Part shown: piece after piece, positions 25,365 through 35,346 of the stretch | How positions within the stretch are numbered: the first letter of the stretch is position 1 | Layout of the letters: the number at the start of each line of letters is the position of its first letter | NCBI GenBank assembly: GCA_003244255.1 | Contig: QHCD01000022.1 | Location: 1-53,861, forward strand | Length of the DNA: 53,861 nt | Source: Pseudonocardiales bacterium | GTDB taxonomy: Bacteria > Actinomycetota > Actinomycetes > Mycobacteriales > QHCD01 | Direction of reading: 5' to 3' | Translations under genes and position numbers: made by a program | The notes under the pieces: generated by a model | Databases searched by the model: none | What the model was told of the DNA's origin: nothing | The model's input: the letters and a program-made list of their open reading frames with translations, nothing else

Positions 25365-26846
25365 TCAACCGCGCTGTCGGGCCGCCAGCCGGTGGGCGAT
25401 GTCGGCGGTTGACTCGTAGAGGGCACGATAGTCGGCGTAGAGGGCGTCGTAGACCCCGGCTGCGCCCGGGTCGGGCTCGATCCGCGTCACGACGGGATTC
25501 CAGCCCTCGGTCCCTGCGACCCCGACGGCGGCGGCGACCAGCCGGGCGTCTCCGTATGCCGCGCCAACGGTGCGCTCGCAGATCTGCTGCGGCTGCTGCA
25601 GCACATCGGAGACGATCTGCGTCCAGAGCCCGCCGGACGTGCCGCCCCCGACAGCCACCATCCGCGCCGGCGGAGCACCTGCGTCCCTCATCGCCTCCAG
25701 GTTGTGCCGGACGCCGAATGCCGTGCCCTCCAAGGCGGCGCGATAGAGATGTCCCGGCTCGTGCCGCAAGGTCAGGCCGGCAATGAGCCCGCGCGCGTCT
25801 GGGTCGAACAGCGGGGTTCGCTCGCCCGCGAAGTACGGCAGCATGAGCAGCCCGTCGGCACCGCGGCCGGCGTCGCGCGCTGCGGCCGTGAGCGCATCGA
25901 AGCCGGCGCCGGTCAGGCGCCGCAGCCAGTCGGTGATGCTGCCCGAGGTCGCCATCCCGGCGGCGAAGTCGTAGCTCCCGGGCTCGACGCCGACCGTGCT
26001 CCACAGCGCCGGGGACACCTGACGCCGCGCCAGGACCTGCACGATGAACATGGTGCTGCCATACATCAGCATCAGGTCGCCGGGTGCCGTCACGCCCACG
26101 CTCACCGCCTCGGTCCACGCGTCGATCGTTCCCGCGATCACCGGTGTGCCGGCGGGAATCCCTGTGACAGCAGCGGATCCGGCCGTGACGACGCCCGCGA
26201 TCTCGCCCGGCCACAGCAGCCGCGGCAGCTCGATCCCGCGCGCGACGTCGTCGCACCATTGCCGTATCCAGCCGTGCGCGACGGGGTCGTAGAGGGGCGT
26301 GCACTGGCTTGCCGAGTGGTGGTCGAGCACGTACTCACCGGTGAGGCGGTGCACCAGCCACGAGCTGGCCATGAAGATCCTGCTGGTCCGGGCATAGACC
26401 TCCGGCTCCGATTGCCGCAACCAGGCCACTTTCGGCCCCACAGCCTGACTGGTGAGGCGCGATCCGCACCGCTGCAGGATCTCGTCGGGGCCGTAGCGAG
26501 CGTCGATCTCGTGGATCTGCGCCGTCGCTCTGGTGTCGATGCCATAGAGGATCGCTGGTCGCAACGGCGTGCCGCCCGAGTCGCACGGCAGCAGGCAGGG
26601 CCCGATGCCGCTGACACCCACGCCGCCTATCCGAACCGGCGCGGCGGCCGAGAGCTCCCGGCAGATGGCGGTGAAGTCGGCCCACCACACCGATTCGGCA
26701 TCATGCTCGGCCCAGCCCGCCCGCGGTGTCGACAACCCGTGCTCTCGCACGGCCATGGCGACGACGTCGCCGTCGGGCGTCACGAGGACGCCCTTCGAGC
26801 TCGCCGTGCCGATATCGACGCCGATCAGCAGGCCGGGAAAGCTCAG
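25365..26846 (-). CDS. FGGY-family carbohydrate kinase
   Basis: 493 aa if started at the CTG overlapping the stop of the binding-protein gene (CTGA); no ATG, GTG or TTG lies near the true N-terminus LIGVDIGTASSKGVLVTPDG, and upstream frame is only shadow sequence. FGGY blocks: ATP-site start DIGTASSKG, GVGVSGIGPCLLP, LYGIDTRA, the catalytic-aspartate region in GTIDAWTEAVSVG, and the C-terminal VAVGGGTSGGLWTQIVSDVL. Members phosphorylate ribulose, xylulose, ribitol, glycerol or similar. In this operon, after an isomerase of the fucose/arabinose type, a ketopentose kinase (for example D-ribulokinase) is the natural reading, but substrate is inferred. Confidence 0.88.
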   Translation of the reverse strand: MSFPGLLIGVDIGTASSKGVLVTPDGDVVAMAVREHGLSTPRAGWAEHDAESVWWADFTAICRELSAAAPVRIGGVGVSGIGPCLLPCDSGGTPLRPAILYGIDTRATAQIHEIDARYGPDEILQRCGSRLTSQAVGPKVAWLRQSEPEVYARTSRIFMASSWLVHRLTGEYVLDHHSASQCTPLYDPVAHGWIRQWCDDVARGIELPRLLWPGEIAGVVTAGSAAVTGIPAGTPVIAGTIDAWTEAVSVGVTAPGDLMLMYGSTMFIVQVLARRQVSPALWSTVGVEPGSYDFAAGMATSGSITDWLRRLTGAGFDALTAAARDAGRGADGLLMLPYFAGERTPLFDPDARGLIAGLTLRHEPGHLYRAALEGTAFGVRHNLEAMRDAGAPPARMVAVGGGTSGGLWTQIVSDVLQQPQQICERTVGAAYGDARLVAAAVGVAGTEGWNPVVTRIEPDPGAAGVYDALYADYRALYESTADIAHRLAARQRG

Positions 26847-27835
26847 TGCTTGTCCGCGAAGTCGTACTGCTTGTACAGCGCGGCCGCGTTCTGCGGCGTC
26901 ACAGCCTGGATGTCGAGCGTCTGCTTCTTCTGCACCGGCTTGCCGCTGGCGAGCTTCTCCGCGTCCGCCGCCGCCTCCTTCGCGCAGGTCGGGTAGATGA
27001 ACGTGCCGGCCAGCTGACCCTGCTGCACGGCGCGGATGCCACCGTCGGGGATGGCGAGGCCGTCGGTACCGATGAACTTCATCTGCTTCTCGCGGTGCAC
27101 CGCCGCCGCGGCGAGGTAGGCACCCAGTGCCATCGGGTCGTTCTCGGCGTAGACCAGGTCGATCTTCTTGTCCTTGGCAAGCCACTGGTTCATGATCTGC
27201 GTCGCGTTCTCCTTGAGCCACTTGCCTTCGCGGTGCTCGATGACCTTGATCTTCGGGTTACTGGCGATGCCCTGCCGGAACCCCTTGTCGCGGTCGATCT
27301 GCGGCTGGTCGGACAGAATGCCCTGCAACTCCACGACGTTGCCGCCGTTGGGGAGCAGCTTGGCCGCGAGCTGGCCGGCCTTCAGTCCGGCGGAGACGTT
27401 GTTGCCGCCGATGAATGCGCTGTAGCAGTCGGTGTTCACCGAGCGGTCCAGGATGATGACCGGGATGTGTGCCGCGCAGGCCTGCTGGATCGGCGGGGTC
27501 AGCGGGTCCGGCTCGTTCGGCGAGACGATGAGCACCTTGACCTTCTGCTGGATGAACTGCTGTACCTGGGAGACCTGCGTCGAGCTCTGCTGCTTGGCGT
27601 CGGCAATGGGCAGCAGCTTCAGGTCCGGGTACTGCTTGATGTAGTACTGCAGCTGCAGGTTTAGCTGGGCGCGGTAGGGCTCGGCATTGTTCGACTGCGA
27701 GTATGCGACAACGAACTTGCCGCTGTTGTCCTTGCCGCCTTTCGTCCCGCCGCTCGACGAGCTGCACGCCGCGGCGCCGGCAACCATCGCGAGGACGAGC
27801 GCCACTGCGCGGCGTCCGTTGATGCCCTGGATCAT
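26843..27835 (-). CDS. Sugar ABC transporter substrate-binding lipoprotein (RbsB-like)
   Basis: 330 aa. AAAGGAGG stands 4-5 nt before the ATG. A lipoprotein signal ends at GAAAC with C24, then a Ser/Gly linker. The body is the pentose/ribose-type binding fold (Peripla_BP_4): KFVVAYSQSNNAEPYRAQLN, VKVLIVSPNEPDPLTPPIQQAC, IPVIILDRSVNTDCYSAFIGGNNVSAG, IDLVYAENDPMALGAYLAA. It captures a monosaccharide outside the membrane. The start overlaps the permease stop (ATGA) and the end overlaps the kinase start, so kinase, binding protein, permease and ATPase are co-translated. Confidence 0.92.
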   Translation of the reverse strand: MIQGINGRRAVALVLAMVAGAAACSSSSGGTKGGKDNSGKFVVAYSQSNNAEPYRAQLNLQLQYYIKQYPDLKLLPIADAKQQSSTQVSQVQQFIQQKVKVLIVSPNEPDPLTPPIQQACAAHIPVIILDRSVNTDCYSAFIGGNNVSAGLKAGQLAAKLLPNGGNVVELQGILSDQPQIDRDKGFRQGIASNPKIKVIEHREGKWLKENATQIMNQWLAKDKKIDLVYAENDPMALGAYLAAAAVHREKQMKFIGTDGLAIPDGGIRAVQQGQLAGTFIYPTCAKEAAADAEKLASGKPVQKKQTLDIQAVTPQNAAALYKQYDFADKH

Positions 27836-28953
27836 GACTCCTCCTTTGGACCCGCGGTACCGAGTGCGGCACCGCCGGTCGGCTGTGGTCGGTGCAACGA
27901 TCGCCGGAAGAATCCAGCGACACTGGAGATCAGGTCGGGTCGCTGGATGACGACGGCGACGATGACGATCAGGCCCTTGATGATCAGCTGCAGGTTGTCG
28001 CTGACCGAGTTCAGGCCGAGAACGTTGTCGAGCAGGGTCAGGATCAGTGCCCCGACCAGGGATCCGACGACGCTGCCGCGCCCGCCGGCGAGGCTCGCCC
28101 CGCCGATGACCGCGGCGGCGATCGCATCGAGCTCAAACGACTGCCCGGCAAGCGGATCCGCCGACGCGCTGTAGGCGGCGTCGATCGGGCCGGCGAACCC
28201 GGCGAGCAGGCCGGCAATGGTGAAGACGGCGATCTTCACGCCGAGGGTGTTCACACCAGAGAGCCGGGCGGCGGTCTCGTTGCCGCCGACGGCGTAGACG
28301 TGGCGGCCGAAGCGGGTGCGCGACAGCACCAGCTGAAAGACGATGACGACGACGACCAGCGCGAGAACCGGATAGTAGACGCCGTGGAAGTTGTGGCCCG
28401 GCGTGCCGAACGCCTGGAACTGCGAGGAATGCGGGCTCAGCTGGCCGCTGGTGTTTGCGACCTGCGTCCCGACGCTGACGTTGTCGCTGAGCTGCCGGTC
28501 GACGCCGCGGAAGATCGACAACGTTGCCAGCGTCATCACGAACGGTTGGATGCGCAGCACCGTGGTGCCGACGCCGTTCACCAGGCCCATCAGGACGCCG
28601 ACCGCCATCGTGATCGGGAGGATCAGGATGGGCGGCAGCCCTTCGTAGACCAGCAGGATCGCCGACACCATCGACGCCAGCCCGAGCATCGACCCGACGG
28701 AGAGATCGATGCCGGCGGTCAGGATCACCAGCGTCTCGCCGACGGCCAGGATGCCGCGCGAGGCGAAGGCGCCGACGGCGTTGGTGAGGTTGGTGCTGTT
28801 GAAGAAGGTGCTGCCCTTGCTAACGATTCCGAACACGACCACCAGCACAAGACCGATATAGCCCTGCAGCGAGCCCAGGACCGAGAGCACTCGTGCCCAC
28901 CGCTCGCGGGCGGTCACCGGTCCACGCGCGGCGGTCGCCGCCCGGCCGGTCAT
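27832..28953 (-). CDS. Sugar ABC transporter permease (RbsC-like)
   Basis: 373 aa from the ATG at 28953 that overlaps the ATPase stop (ATGA); upstream open frame is ATPase shadow. About eight to ten membrane helices. BPD_transp_2 blocks: TLVILTAGIDLSVGSMLGLASM, GLVNGVGTTVLRIQPFVMTLATLSIFRG, RFGRHVYAVGGNETAARLSGVNT and AIAAAVIGGASLAGGRGSVVGSLVGA. One permease probably homodimerises, as in ribose-type importers. It works with the neighbouring lipoprotein and tandem ATPase. Confidence 0.93.
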   Translation of the reverse strand: MTGRAATAARGPVTARERWARVLSVLGSLQGYIGLVLVVVFGIVSKGSTFFNSTNLTNAVGAFASRGILAVGETLVILTAGIDLSVGSMLGLASMVSAILLVYEGLPPILILPITMAVGVLMGLVNGVGTTVLRIQPFVMTLATLSIFRGVDRQLSDNVSVGTQVANTSGQLSPHSSQFQAFGTPGHNFHGVYYPVLALVVVVIVFQLVLSRTRFGRHVYAVGGNETAARLSGVNTLGVKIAVFTIAGLLAGFAGPIDAAYSASADPLAGQSFELDAIAAAVIGGASLAGGRGSVVGSLVGALILTLLDNVLGLNSVSDNLQLIIKGLIVIVAVVIQRPDLISSVAGFFRRSLHRPQPTGGAALGTAGPKEES

Positions 28954-30572
28954 CGGTCCCCGGAGTCGATGAGTCGCGCCAGCGATTCGGTCGACGTGGT
29001 GGTGTCGAGAACCACCTGGCGGGCCATCGCGGCTTCGAGGATGCGTTCCTGGGTGGCCTCGTCGCGATCGAGCGTCGCGGTGACGCGGCCCTCGCACAGC
29101 ACGACGATGCGGTCACACATCGCGAGCAGCTCCGGCAGCTCCGAGGACGCCATCAGGATTCCGGTGCCCTGGGCGGCGAGATCGCTGATCAGGGCATAGA
29201 TCTCGGCCTTCGCGCCGACGTCGATGCCGCGAGTCGGCTCGTCCATCAGCAGCACGCGTGGCTTGGTCAGCAGGCAGCGTGCCAGCACGACCTTCTGCTG
29301 GCTGCCGCCGGAGAGCGTGGTGATGTCGGTGGCGAGGCTTGGCGTCCGCACCCGCAGCTCGGTGACGACGTCGCCCACGGCCACGCGCTCGGCCTTCGTG
29401 TCGACGCCGGCCCAGCCGGCGAACCGGCGCAGCGCGGCGAGGCTGGCGTTGAACCGCACGGTGTTGCCGGGGACCACGCTCTGCCCCTTGCGGTCCTCGG
29501 CGACCATCGCGATGTGCCGCCCGATCCCGTGCGCGGGGGAGCGCGGCGCGTAGGCCTTTTCGCCGACGGTGATCTGCCCACCCACCCGGCGGCCGGCCGC
29601 GCCGTAGATCGCCTGCAGCAGCTCGCTGCGTCCGGCGCCCATCAGGCCGGCCAGTCCGACGATCTCGCCCTCGTGCACGACGACGTCGACGTCGTGCAGC
29701 GCGGCGCGGCCCTGCGCCTGGTCGCCGTCAGCCGATAGGCGCGACACCCGAAGGCACGGCGTCGCCGACGGCGGATGCTCGGGTCGCGGGAAGAGCTCTC
29801 CCATCGGGCGACCGACCATCATCGCGATCAGCTCGCTGCGGCTGGTGGAACCCTGCAGAACCGTGCCGACCTGCTCGCCGTCGCGCAGGACGGTAACCAC
29901 GTCGGCGACCTTGTCGATCTCCTCGAGCCGGTGGGAGATGTAGATGACCGCGACGCCGCCGTCGACGAGCCGGGCGATGACGTCGAAGAGGCGGCGCACC
30001 TCGGCGTCGGCCAGCGCGGACGTCGGTTCGTCCATCACCAGCACCCGAACGTGCTGCGACAGCGCCTTTGCCACCTCGATCAGCTGCTGCTCGGCGAGTT
30101 TGCAGCGCCGCACCAGCCGGCGGGGGTCCAGGATCAGGCCGAGACCGGCCAGCAGCTCCCGGGTCCGTGCGTGCATCGAGGGACGGTCAAGCGTTCCCCG
30201 GCCGGTGCGCAGTTCACGGCCGAGGAACACGTTGTCGGCGATCGAGAGATCCTGCACCAGGTTCAGTTCCTGGTGGATCATCTCGATGCCCAGACTCTTG
30301 GCGTCGCGGGGATGGTGGATCGCAACCGGGACGCCGTCGATGCGGATCTCGCCGTCGTATTCGACGAATCCGCCGGAGAGCACGTTCATCAACGTCGACT
30401 TGCCGGCGCCGTTCTCGCCGAGCAGCGCATGCACCTGCCCGGCCCGGACGTCGAGCGAGACGGCCTCCAGCGCGCGTACGCCGGGGAAGCTCTTGCCGAT
30501 TCCGCGCATCGACAGCACCTCGCGCGCGACCGCCGCCGAACCGTCGGCGGCGGCGGTCTGCGTTGGGCTCAT
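28950..30572 (-). CDS. Sugar ABC transporter ATP-binding protein, two ATPase domains (RbsA/XylG type)
   Basis: 540 aa with two nucleotide-binding domains. Domain one (about 20-250): Walker A LGENGAGKSTLM, Walker B VLVMDEPTSALAD, signature degenerate (KLAEQQLIEVAKAL) as is usual. Domain two (about 285-540): altered Walker A GLMGAGRSELL, signature LSGGSQQKVVLARCL and LLMDEPTRGIDVG. This asymmetry is normal for ribose/xylose importers. Linked to the permease by ATGA and separated from the upstream GH172 gene by 53 bp. Confidence 0.94.
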   Translation of the reverse strand: MSPTQTAAADGSAAVAREVLSMRGIGKSFPGVRALEAVSLDVRAGQVHALLGENGAGKSTLMNVLSGGFVEYDGEIRIDGVPVAIHHPRDAKSLGIEMIHQELNLVQDLSIADNVFLGRELRTGRGTLDRPSMHARTRELLAGLGLILDPRRLVRRCKLAEQQLIEVAKALSQHVRVLVMDEPTSALADAEVRRLFDVIARLVDGGVAVIYISHRLEEIDKVADVVTVLRDGEQVGTVLQGSTSRSELIAMMVGRPMGELFPRPEHPPSATPCLRVSRLSADGDQAQGRAALHDVDVVVHEGEIVGLAGLMGAGRSELLQAIYGAAGRRVGGQITVGEKAYAPRSPAHGIGRHIAMVAEDRKGQSVVPGNTVRFNASLAALRRFAGWAGVDTKAERVAVGDVVTELRVRTPSLATDITTLSGGSQQKVVLARCLLTKPRVLLMDEPTRGIDVGAKAEIYALISDLAAQGTGILMASSELPELLAMCDRIVVLCEGRVTATLDRDEATQERILEAAMARQVVLDTTTSTESLARLIDSGDR

Positions 30573-30625
30573 GCGGGGCCGCGTTTCCCTTCTGCGTCCG
30601 TGATCTGGCTACGTCACCGGTGTGC

Positions 30626-33600
30626 TCAGCCGGTGAGCTGGAGGTCGAGATAGTCCAGGCCGGCGAGGTAGTTCGCGGCCGCCGGGTTCTTGCCCGTCAC
30701 GGTGAGGGTCAGCGTGTGTTGGCTCGCACCGAGGACATGCGTGCCGTAGTCGAGCGGCGGGCTGACCGCCACGCCGTTGGCGTCGTAACCGTCGAACGGC
30801 GCACCGACGGTGGTGCCGTCCAGCGCGAGTTCGACGATGCCGTAGTCGGGTGCGCGGGTGAGCACACCGGTGACGGCGTAGCTGCCGTCCTGCGGGACGT
30901 CGAATGACAGCGTCACGTGCTCGGGCGCATCCGACGGACGGAACCACAGCTGCGCCCCGCCCGACCAGCTCACGCCGCAGCAGTCGCCCTGCGACTCGAC
31001 CGGTGCGGTCGCCTCAACGGGGGGCAACAGCGTCTCGGCTTCGATGCGCTCCAGCGATCCGGTTGTCGCCGACGCCTCCGCCGACGCGGGTCCGCGGTTG
31101 CCGGCCGCATCGACCGCCACGACGCGGTAGTACCACGTCTGCTGCAGTCCGAGGCCGGTGTGGGTGAAGGCCGGAACGTCGGAGGTGCCGACCAGGTTCG
31201 CGGCGGACGGGCGGAATCCCTGATGCTGGCTCGCGTAGATCGCGTACGACGGCGCGTAGACGTTGTCGCTCGCCGGTTGCCAGGACAGGGTGACCTGGTT
31301 CGTCGCGCCCGAGCTGGCGGACAGGCCGCTGACACCGGTCGGTGCCTGACGGTCGGTGAACGGCGGGACCTGTGACAGCACGGCGTAGCTCGCTGCCGTC
31401 CAGGCCGGAGCGCCCGGATCGGGGGTCAGGCTAACGGTGATCGCGGCCTTGCCCACCGTGAGCCGCGCGGGAATCGCGAATGCGTCGTCGAGCCATGCGT
31501 GGCTGGCGTTGCCCAGCGGCTCGATCCAATCGCCGGCGAGCTTGCCGTCGACACGCACGGTCGCGCTCTGGTAGGCGTTGGTCTGATCCGAGGTCCGCCG
31601 CAGCGTGACGCCGGTGTTGTGCGGGTCCACCGCGACGCGGAAGCGGACCGGGCTGGCGGCGGTGCGCAGGTCGTCGGTCACCGGCTGCTGCGGGCCGTCG
31701 TTGCCCTCGAACGTCGCGGTCAGCGTCGAGGCGTCCCCGCCGGAGTACTGGTGCGCGCTCTCGCTCGCGGCGTTCCCGACGTCGACGCCGTCGCTCCAGC
31801 GCAGACCGTCGCCGGTCGCGCCGTACCAGAATGCGGTCGAGGAGTAGTCGGCCTGCACGTCGTCGACGCCGCCGTGTTCGATGCCGAAGGTGATCGAGGA
31901 TGAGAAGGGAACGCCGTCGGCCAGCATCTCGCGGTAGGTGCTGGTGCAGTCCTCGTCGCTCGGGCAGCCGGATGTGCCTGTCTCGTGGGCGGATTCGCCA
32001 TTGAACGGGTCACTGAACGTTTCCCGGTTGAAGTACCAGCCACCCTCGTAAAAGTCCTCCGTGCCGGTGCCGTGGATCTGCGGCGTGTGCGAGCCGTCGA
32101 CGTACACACGCTCGTCGCCCTCCAGGTATCCGCGTGACGTCGGCCCCTGCATCTGGTGCGAGACCCCGACGAACTTGCCGCGCCCGCTGGCCTGCAGGAA
32201 GAGGTAGTCCTTGCCGGGCGTCGTCGGCTGCGCATTGGCTGTCGCGTGGAAGTACGCTGCGGAGCCGTCCGCGAGTGCCTGCCCCCACGCCGGGTTGCGC
32301 GACGCGGAGACGCTGGCGCCCGCGCCCGTGACCCGAGCGCCGGAGTTGTTGACCAGGGCGACGCTCGCGGAGCTGCGGTAGGGCATCGGCCACCACGCGG
32401 TCAGCGTCCTGGTGGTCGGGTGGACCGACGACATCAGCGCGTTCACCTCGTACCCACCGAGGCCGCTGCCGAAGAACTGACCGATCGGCGCGTTGACCAG
32501 AACCCTGCCGTCGAAGGAGATCTGCAGCCTGGCGTGTTGCAGGATCTGTGTCGACTTCGCCGCGGCGCGCTGGTCGGCGGCCGACGGCGGGTAGCTGTAG
32601 TCGCGGCTGCCCTCGAACGTCTGGCCGACGATCGTGTAGCCGTGCGCGGCCTCGGCCGCCGTGTGGTCGGGTCCGACGTCGACCGTGTCGGTGTGCTGAT
32701 AGCTGCCGCCGACCTTCGAGGCCACCCAGTAGGTGAAGGTGTTGTAGTCGACGTCGCTGGAGACGAACGAGTCACGGACGACGATGCTGGACTTGCCCGC
32801 GGTTGCAGATGCCGGAAGATAGACGCTCTGGTTGCGCCACTGGCCTGGCGCCGCCGGCAGGCCGGTCCACTGCGCCACCTTGATCCCGTCGACAAGGACG
32901 TCGGCGTCCTGGTTGCCGATGCTCGCGTCGAGACGACGGGTCAGCCGCAACCCGTCGTTTCCGGGGTCGATCGCGACGGTGTACTGGTCGTAGCCGTTCG
33001 CGCCGAAGGCGCGCCCGTCGTCATTCACCCTGCGTCCGACGGCGACCGCGAGCTGCGGCAGGTGCAGCGATACCGCCGTCAGCAGGCCGGATCCGTGCTC
33101 CGTGGCCAGGTTCTTCGTCGAACCCGGCGCGAGGTCGAACGACGACGACTGCGTTGTTACGTTCGGCTGCGCGGGCTTGGGATCGGCGGTGCCCGTCGCC
33201 CGTAGCTTGGCGATCACGTCGGTGGCCGGATCGGACGGGTCGAAGGTCTTGACGCCGTAGGAGTCGGCGAAGCTGCGGTAGCTGACGTGGTAGTAGATCG
33301 GGTCGACGTCGGTGATCACCCGCATCGACGACCGGAACGGCATCGGCACCAGGATGTAGTCGCCGCCGGAGCTCTGGTCGGCGTTGGCCACCAGCGGATA
33401 GACGAACGGCGCGCCCAGACCGCCGTTGACGACGTCCTGCAGGTCGGCGTGCAGGACGGTCTTCCCGTCCAGCTCGATGGTGATGTTGCCGGTGGCGGAG
33501 ACGTCGCCGCCGTCGCGGGTGAACCAGATCGAGTCGATCTCGCCGGCACCGCTGCGCTGGGCGATGACACAGCCTTCGCCGGTCTGCGCGAGGCAGTGCG

Positions 33601-33844
33601 AGAAGTCGCCGTTGCCGCCGGAGCGGTCGAAGCTGGAGAACTGCTGGGTCTGCACCCCAGTAGAGAGCATCGGCAGCTGGTCGAGCCGCCGATAGGTGTC
33701 CCAGCCGACCGTGCCCTTGGCGGTAACCGCCGCGGCTGGGGATCCGGAGGAGGCAGGGCCGGCCGATCCGTGCGCAGTCGTGGCCGTCCCGGCGAGCAGA
33801 GCGAACGCCGCAGCGGCGACCCCGAGACGCAGAACCTTCTGCAT
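30626..33844 (-). CDS. Secreted DUF2961 / GH172-type glycoside hydrolase with FN3 and C-terminal carbohydrate-binding-like module
   Basis: 1072 aa from the ATG at 33844, 8 nt past GGAGG (an ATG at 33850 is too near the SD). Sec signal peptide about 1-27 (ends TTAHGSA). The DUF2961 domain is large: GAGEIDSIWFTRDGGD, DYILVPMPFRSSMRV, then YLEGDERVYVDG with E575/D577 and GTGTEDFYEGGW with E596, the acidic residues I expect in the active site. A fibronectin type III domain spans about 838-930 (TGVSGLSASSG to YYRVVAVDAAGN) and a beta-rich module resembling a CBM about 935-1072. Characterised GH172 enzymes act on alpha-D-fructofuranosides and D-arabinofuranosides. The adjacent importer, isomerase and kinase suggest it releases the operon's sugar outside the cell. 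Confidence 0.87.
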   Translation of the reverse strand: MQKVLRLGVAAAAFALLAGTATTAHGSAGPASSGSPAAAVTAKGTVGWDTYRRLDQLPMLSTGVQTQQFSSFDRSGGNGDFSHCLAQTGEGCVIAQRSGAGEIDSIWFTRDGGDVSATGNITIELDGKTVLHADLQDVVNGGLGAPFVYPLVANADQSSGGDYILVPMPFRSSMRVITDVDPIYYHVSYRSFADSYGVKTFDPSDPATDVIAKLRATGTADPKPAQPNVTTQSSSFDLAPGSTKNLATEHGSGLLTAVSLHLPQLAVAVGRRVNDDGRAFGANGYDQYTVAIDPGNDGLRLTRRLDASIGNQDADVLVDGIKVAQWTGLPAAPGQWRNQSVYLPASATAGKSSIVVRDSFVSSDVDYNTFTYWVASKVGGSYQHTDTVDVGPDHTAAEAAHGYTIVGQTFEGSRDYSYPPSAADQRAAAKSTQILQHARLQISFDGRVLVNAPIGQFFGSGLGGYEVNALMSSVHPTTRTLTAWWPMPYRSSASVALVNNSGARVTGAGASVSASRNPAWGQALADGSAAYFHATANAQPTTPGKDYLFLQASGRGKFVGVSHQMQGPTSRGYLEGDERVYVDGSHTPQIHGTGTEDFYEGGWYFNRETFSDPFNGESAHETGTSGCPSDEDCTSTYREMLADGVPFSSSITFGIEHGGVDDVQADYSSTAFWYGATGDGLRWSDGVDVGNAASESAHQYSGGDASTLTATFEGNDGPQQPVTDDLRTAASPVRFRVAVDPHNTGVTLRRTSDQTNAYQSATVRVDGKLAGDWIEPLGNASHAWLDDAFAIPARLTVGKAAITVSLTPDPGAPAWTAASYAVLSQVPPFTDRQAPTGVSGLSASSGATNQVTLSWQPASDNVYAPSYAIYASQHQGFRPSAANLVGTSDVPAFTHTGLGLQQTWYYRVVAVDAAGNRGPASAEASATTGSLERIEAETLLPPVEATAPVESQGDCCGVSWSGGAQLWFRPSDAPEHVTLSFDVPQDGSYAVTGVLTRAPDYGIVELALDGTTVGAPFDGYDANGVAVSPPLDYGTHVLGASQHTLTLTVTGKNPAAANYLAGLDYLDLQLTG

Positions 33845-33889
33845 GAGCATGTCCTCCGAAGCTCTGATGGACGGGGCGGTGTCAGCTGG

Positions 33890-35311
33890 TCATGCGGCGT
33901 CGCCCATACCGCGGTAGTCGATGCCGAGCTGCTGGCAGACGGCGCGCAGCGTCTCGACGTGCTCCCCCGGTATGGCGTGGATGTGGTTGGCACCGAACTG
34001 AGAGAGGAAGCTCGTCGCGTCGACACGCAGCCGAGCGAACGCGTGCGGCCATTCGAAGGTCGACTGCCGCATCAGCGCCTCGTTGGTCGCGTCGTCGTAC
34101 TCCTCGAACGCACCCCGGATGACCTGCATGCGGTACCGGTGGTTCTGCCGGGTCAGCCGCGCGAACGTGCACTCGCCCGCGGCGGCGAGGTGGTGCACGG
34201 CGGCGCCGCCGGCAGGGAAGAAGAACACCTCGGGATACAGGTGCACGGCGCTGAGGTTCTCGGCGAAGTCGTCACTGCGGCGCGCGTACCACGTCGCGTG
34301 CTGGCCGGAGTTGCACAGATCCCAGACGTCGCGGTCGGCGTGGTAGTGGCGGACGTCGGCGAAGAGCACCGGCACCCCGCCGCCGATGAGCTTGCAGATC
34401 TGCATCGTCAGGGCGCCGTCCATGTCGGCCTCGGTCGCGGTGACGTGCGTGGGTTTCGGGCCGTCCCAGTCGTAGGGGTCGTTCAGGAATGCCTCGGTGA
34501 GGTCCATCGTGACGAAGTGGTTGGTCAGCTCCGGCTGGCCCTTGATGCCGGAGAAGTCGAGGTTCCACTCCTCGATCAGCTCCCGGACGGCGTAGTAGGA
34601 GCGCACCTGCCGGCCGAGCGTCTCCGGCGTCAGCGCCCCGCCGTCGTAGTGCACCCCGGCGCAGTGCTTCTCCAGCCAGCCGATCGCGTGCTTGACCCGC
34701 GACTCGGGCACCGCCTCGGATCGGCGGACGATCTCCCACTGGTCGATCTCCTCGACGTCGACGCCGAAGATCGAGATCCACTGGTCCGGGTCGGCGACGG
34801 CGGTGTACATCCCCATCGGCCGGCCGCCGAAGCGGCCGAACGTCGATCCGCGCAGGCCGTTGACGGCCGTCGCGGCCCGCACCTGGGTCAGCACCCGATC
34901 GATGACGGCGGCGTCGTGGATGTCGCCCCATGCACGCGAGTGCACGCGGCCGATCTGGTCAAGCGCCCCGGCACCGGCGAGCAGGCCGACCATGCCGGGC
35001 TGGACCGGGTCGATGCTGCCGAGCAGCAGCAGCGCACCGGAGGTCGACGCCGCGGCCAGCATCGTGAAGTGCGGGAACGCCCAGACCGGGTAGTGGAAGA
35101 CGGTCAGATCCGGGCGCGCGTCGGCGACCCGGCGGGCCGCACTGGTGGCGAGCTCGTTGGTCGTGATCGGGGCGGGCGCGACGACGACCTCGTGGCCCTC
35201 GCGCTGCAGGGCCGCGACGACCGCCTTCTCGGCATCGGCACAGAAGTCGGCGATCTGTGCGGCCACGAAGTCGCGGCCGTCCGACATCGTGAGCACGCCG
35301 ATCCGAGCCAT
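33890..35311 (-). CDS. L-fucose/L-arabinose isomerase-family protein
   Basis: 473 aa from the ATG at 35311 (MARIGVLTMSDGRD), preceded by a G-rich stretch; a GTG at 35320 is in frame. The C-terminal FucI/AraA-family block HVTATEADMDGALTMQICKLIGGG carries the Glu and Asp that bind the active-site metal in L-fucose isomerase, and a later RDVWDLCNSGQHATWYA resembles the family's CHCT-like region. L-fucose isomerases also turn D-arabinose into D-ribulose. First gene of the minus-strand operon, 36 nt from a perfect LacI-type operator. It most likely makes the ketose that the FGGY kinase phosphorylates. Confidence 0.85.
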   Translation of the reverse strand: MARIGVLTMSDGRDFVAAQIADFCADAEKAVVAALQREGHEVVVAPAPITTNELATSAARRVADARPDLTVFHYPVWAFPHFTMLAAASTSGALLLLGSIDPVQPGMVGLLAGAGALDQIGRVHSRAWGDIHDAAVIDRVLTQVRAATAVNGLRGSTFGRFGGRPMGMYTAVADPDQWISIFGVDVEEIDQWEIVRRSEAVPESRVKHAIGWLEKHCAGVHYDGGALTPETLGRQVRSYYAVRELIEEWNLDFSGIKGQPELTNHFVTMDLTEAFLNDPYDWDGPKPTHVTATEADMDGALTMQICKLIGGGVPVLFADVRHYHADRDVWDLCNSGQHATWYARRSDDFAENLSAVHLYPEVFFFPAGGAAVHHLAAAGECTFARLTRQNHRYRMQVIRGAFEEYDDATNEALMRQSTFEWPHAFARLRVDATSFLSQFGANHIHAIPGEHVETLRAVCQQLGIDYRGMGDAA

Positions 35312-35346
35312 CGATCCCACCCCTGGGGCGTTGCCGGGTCCGTTGG

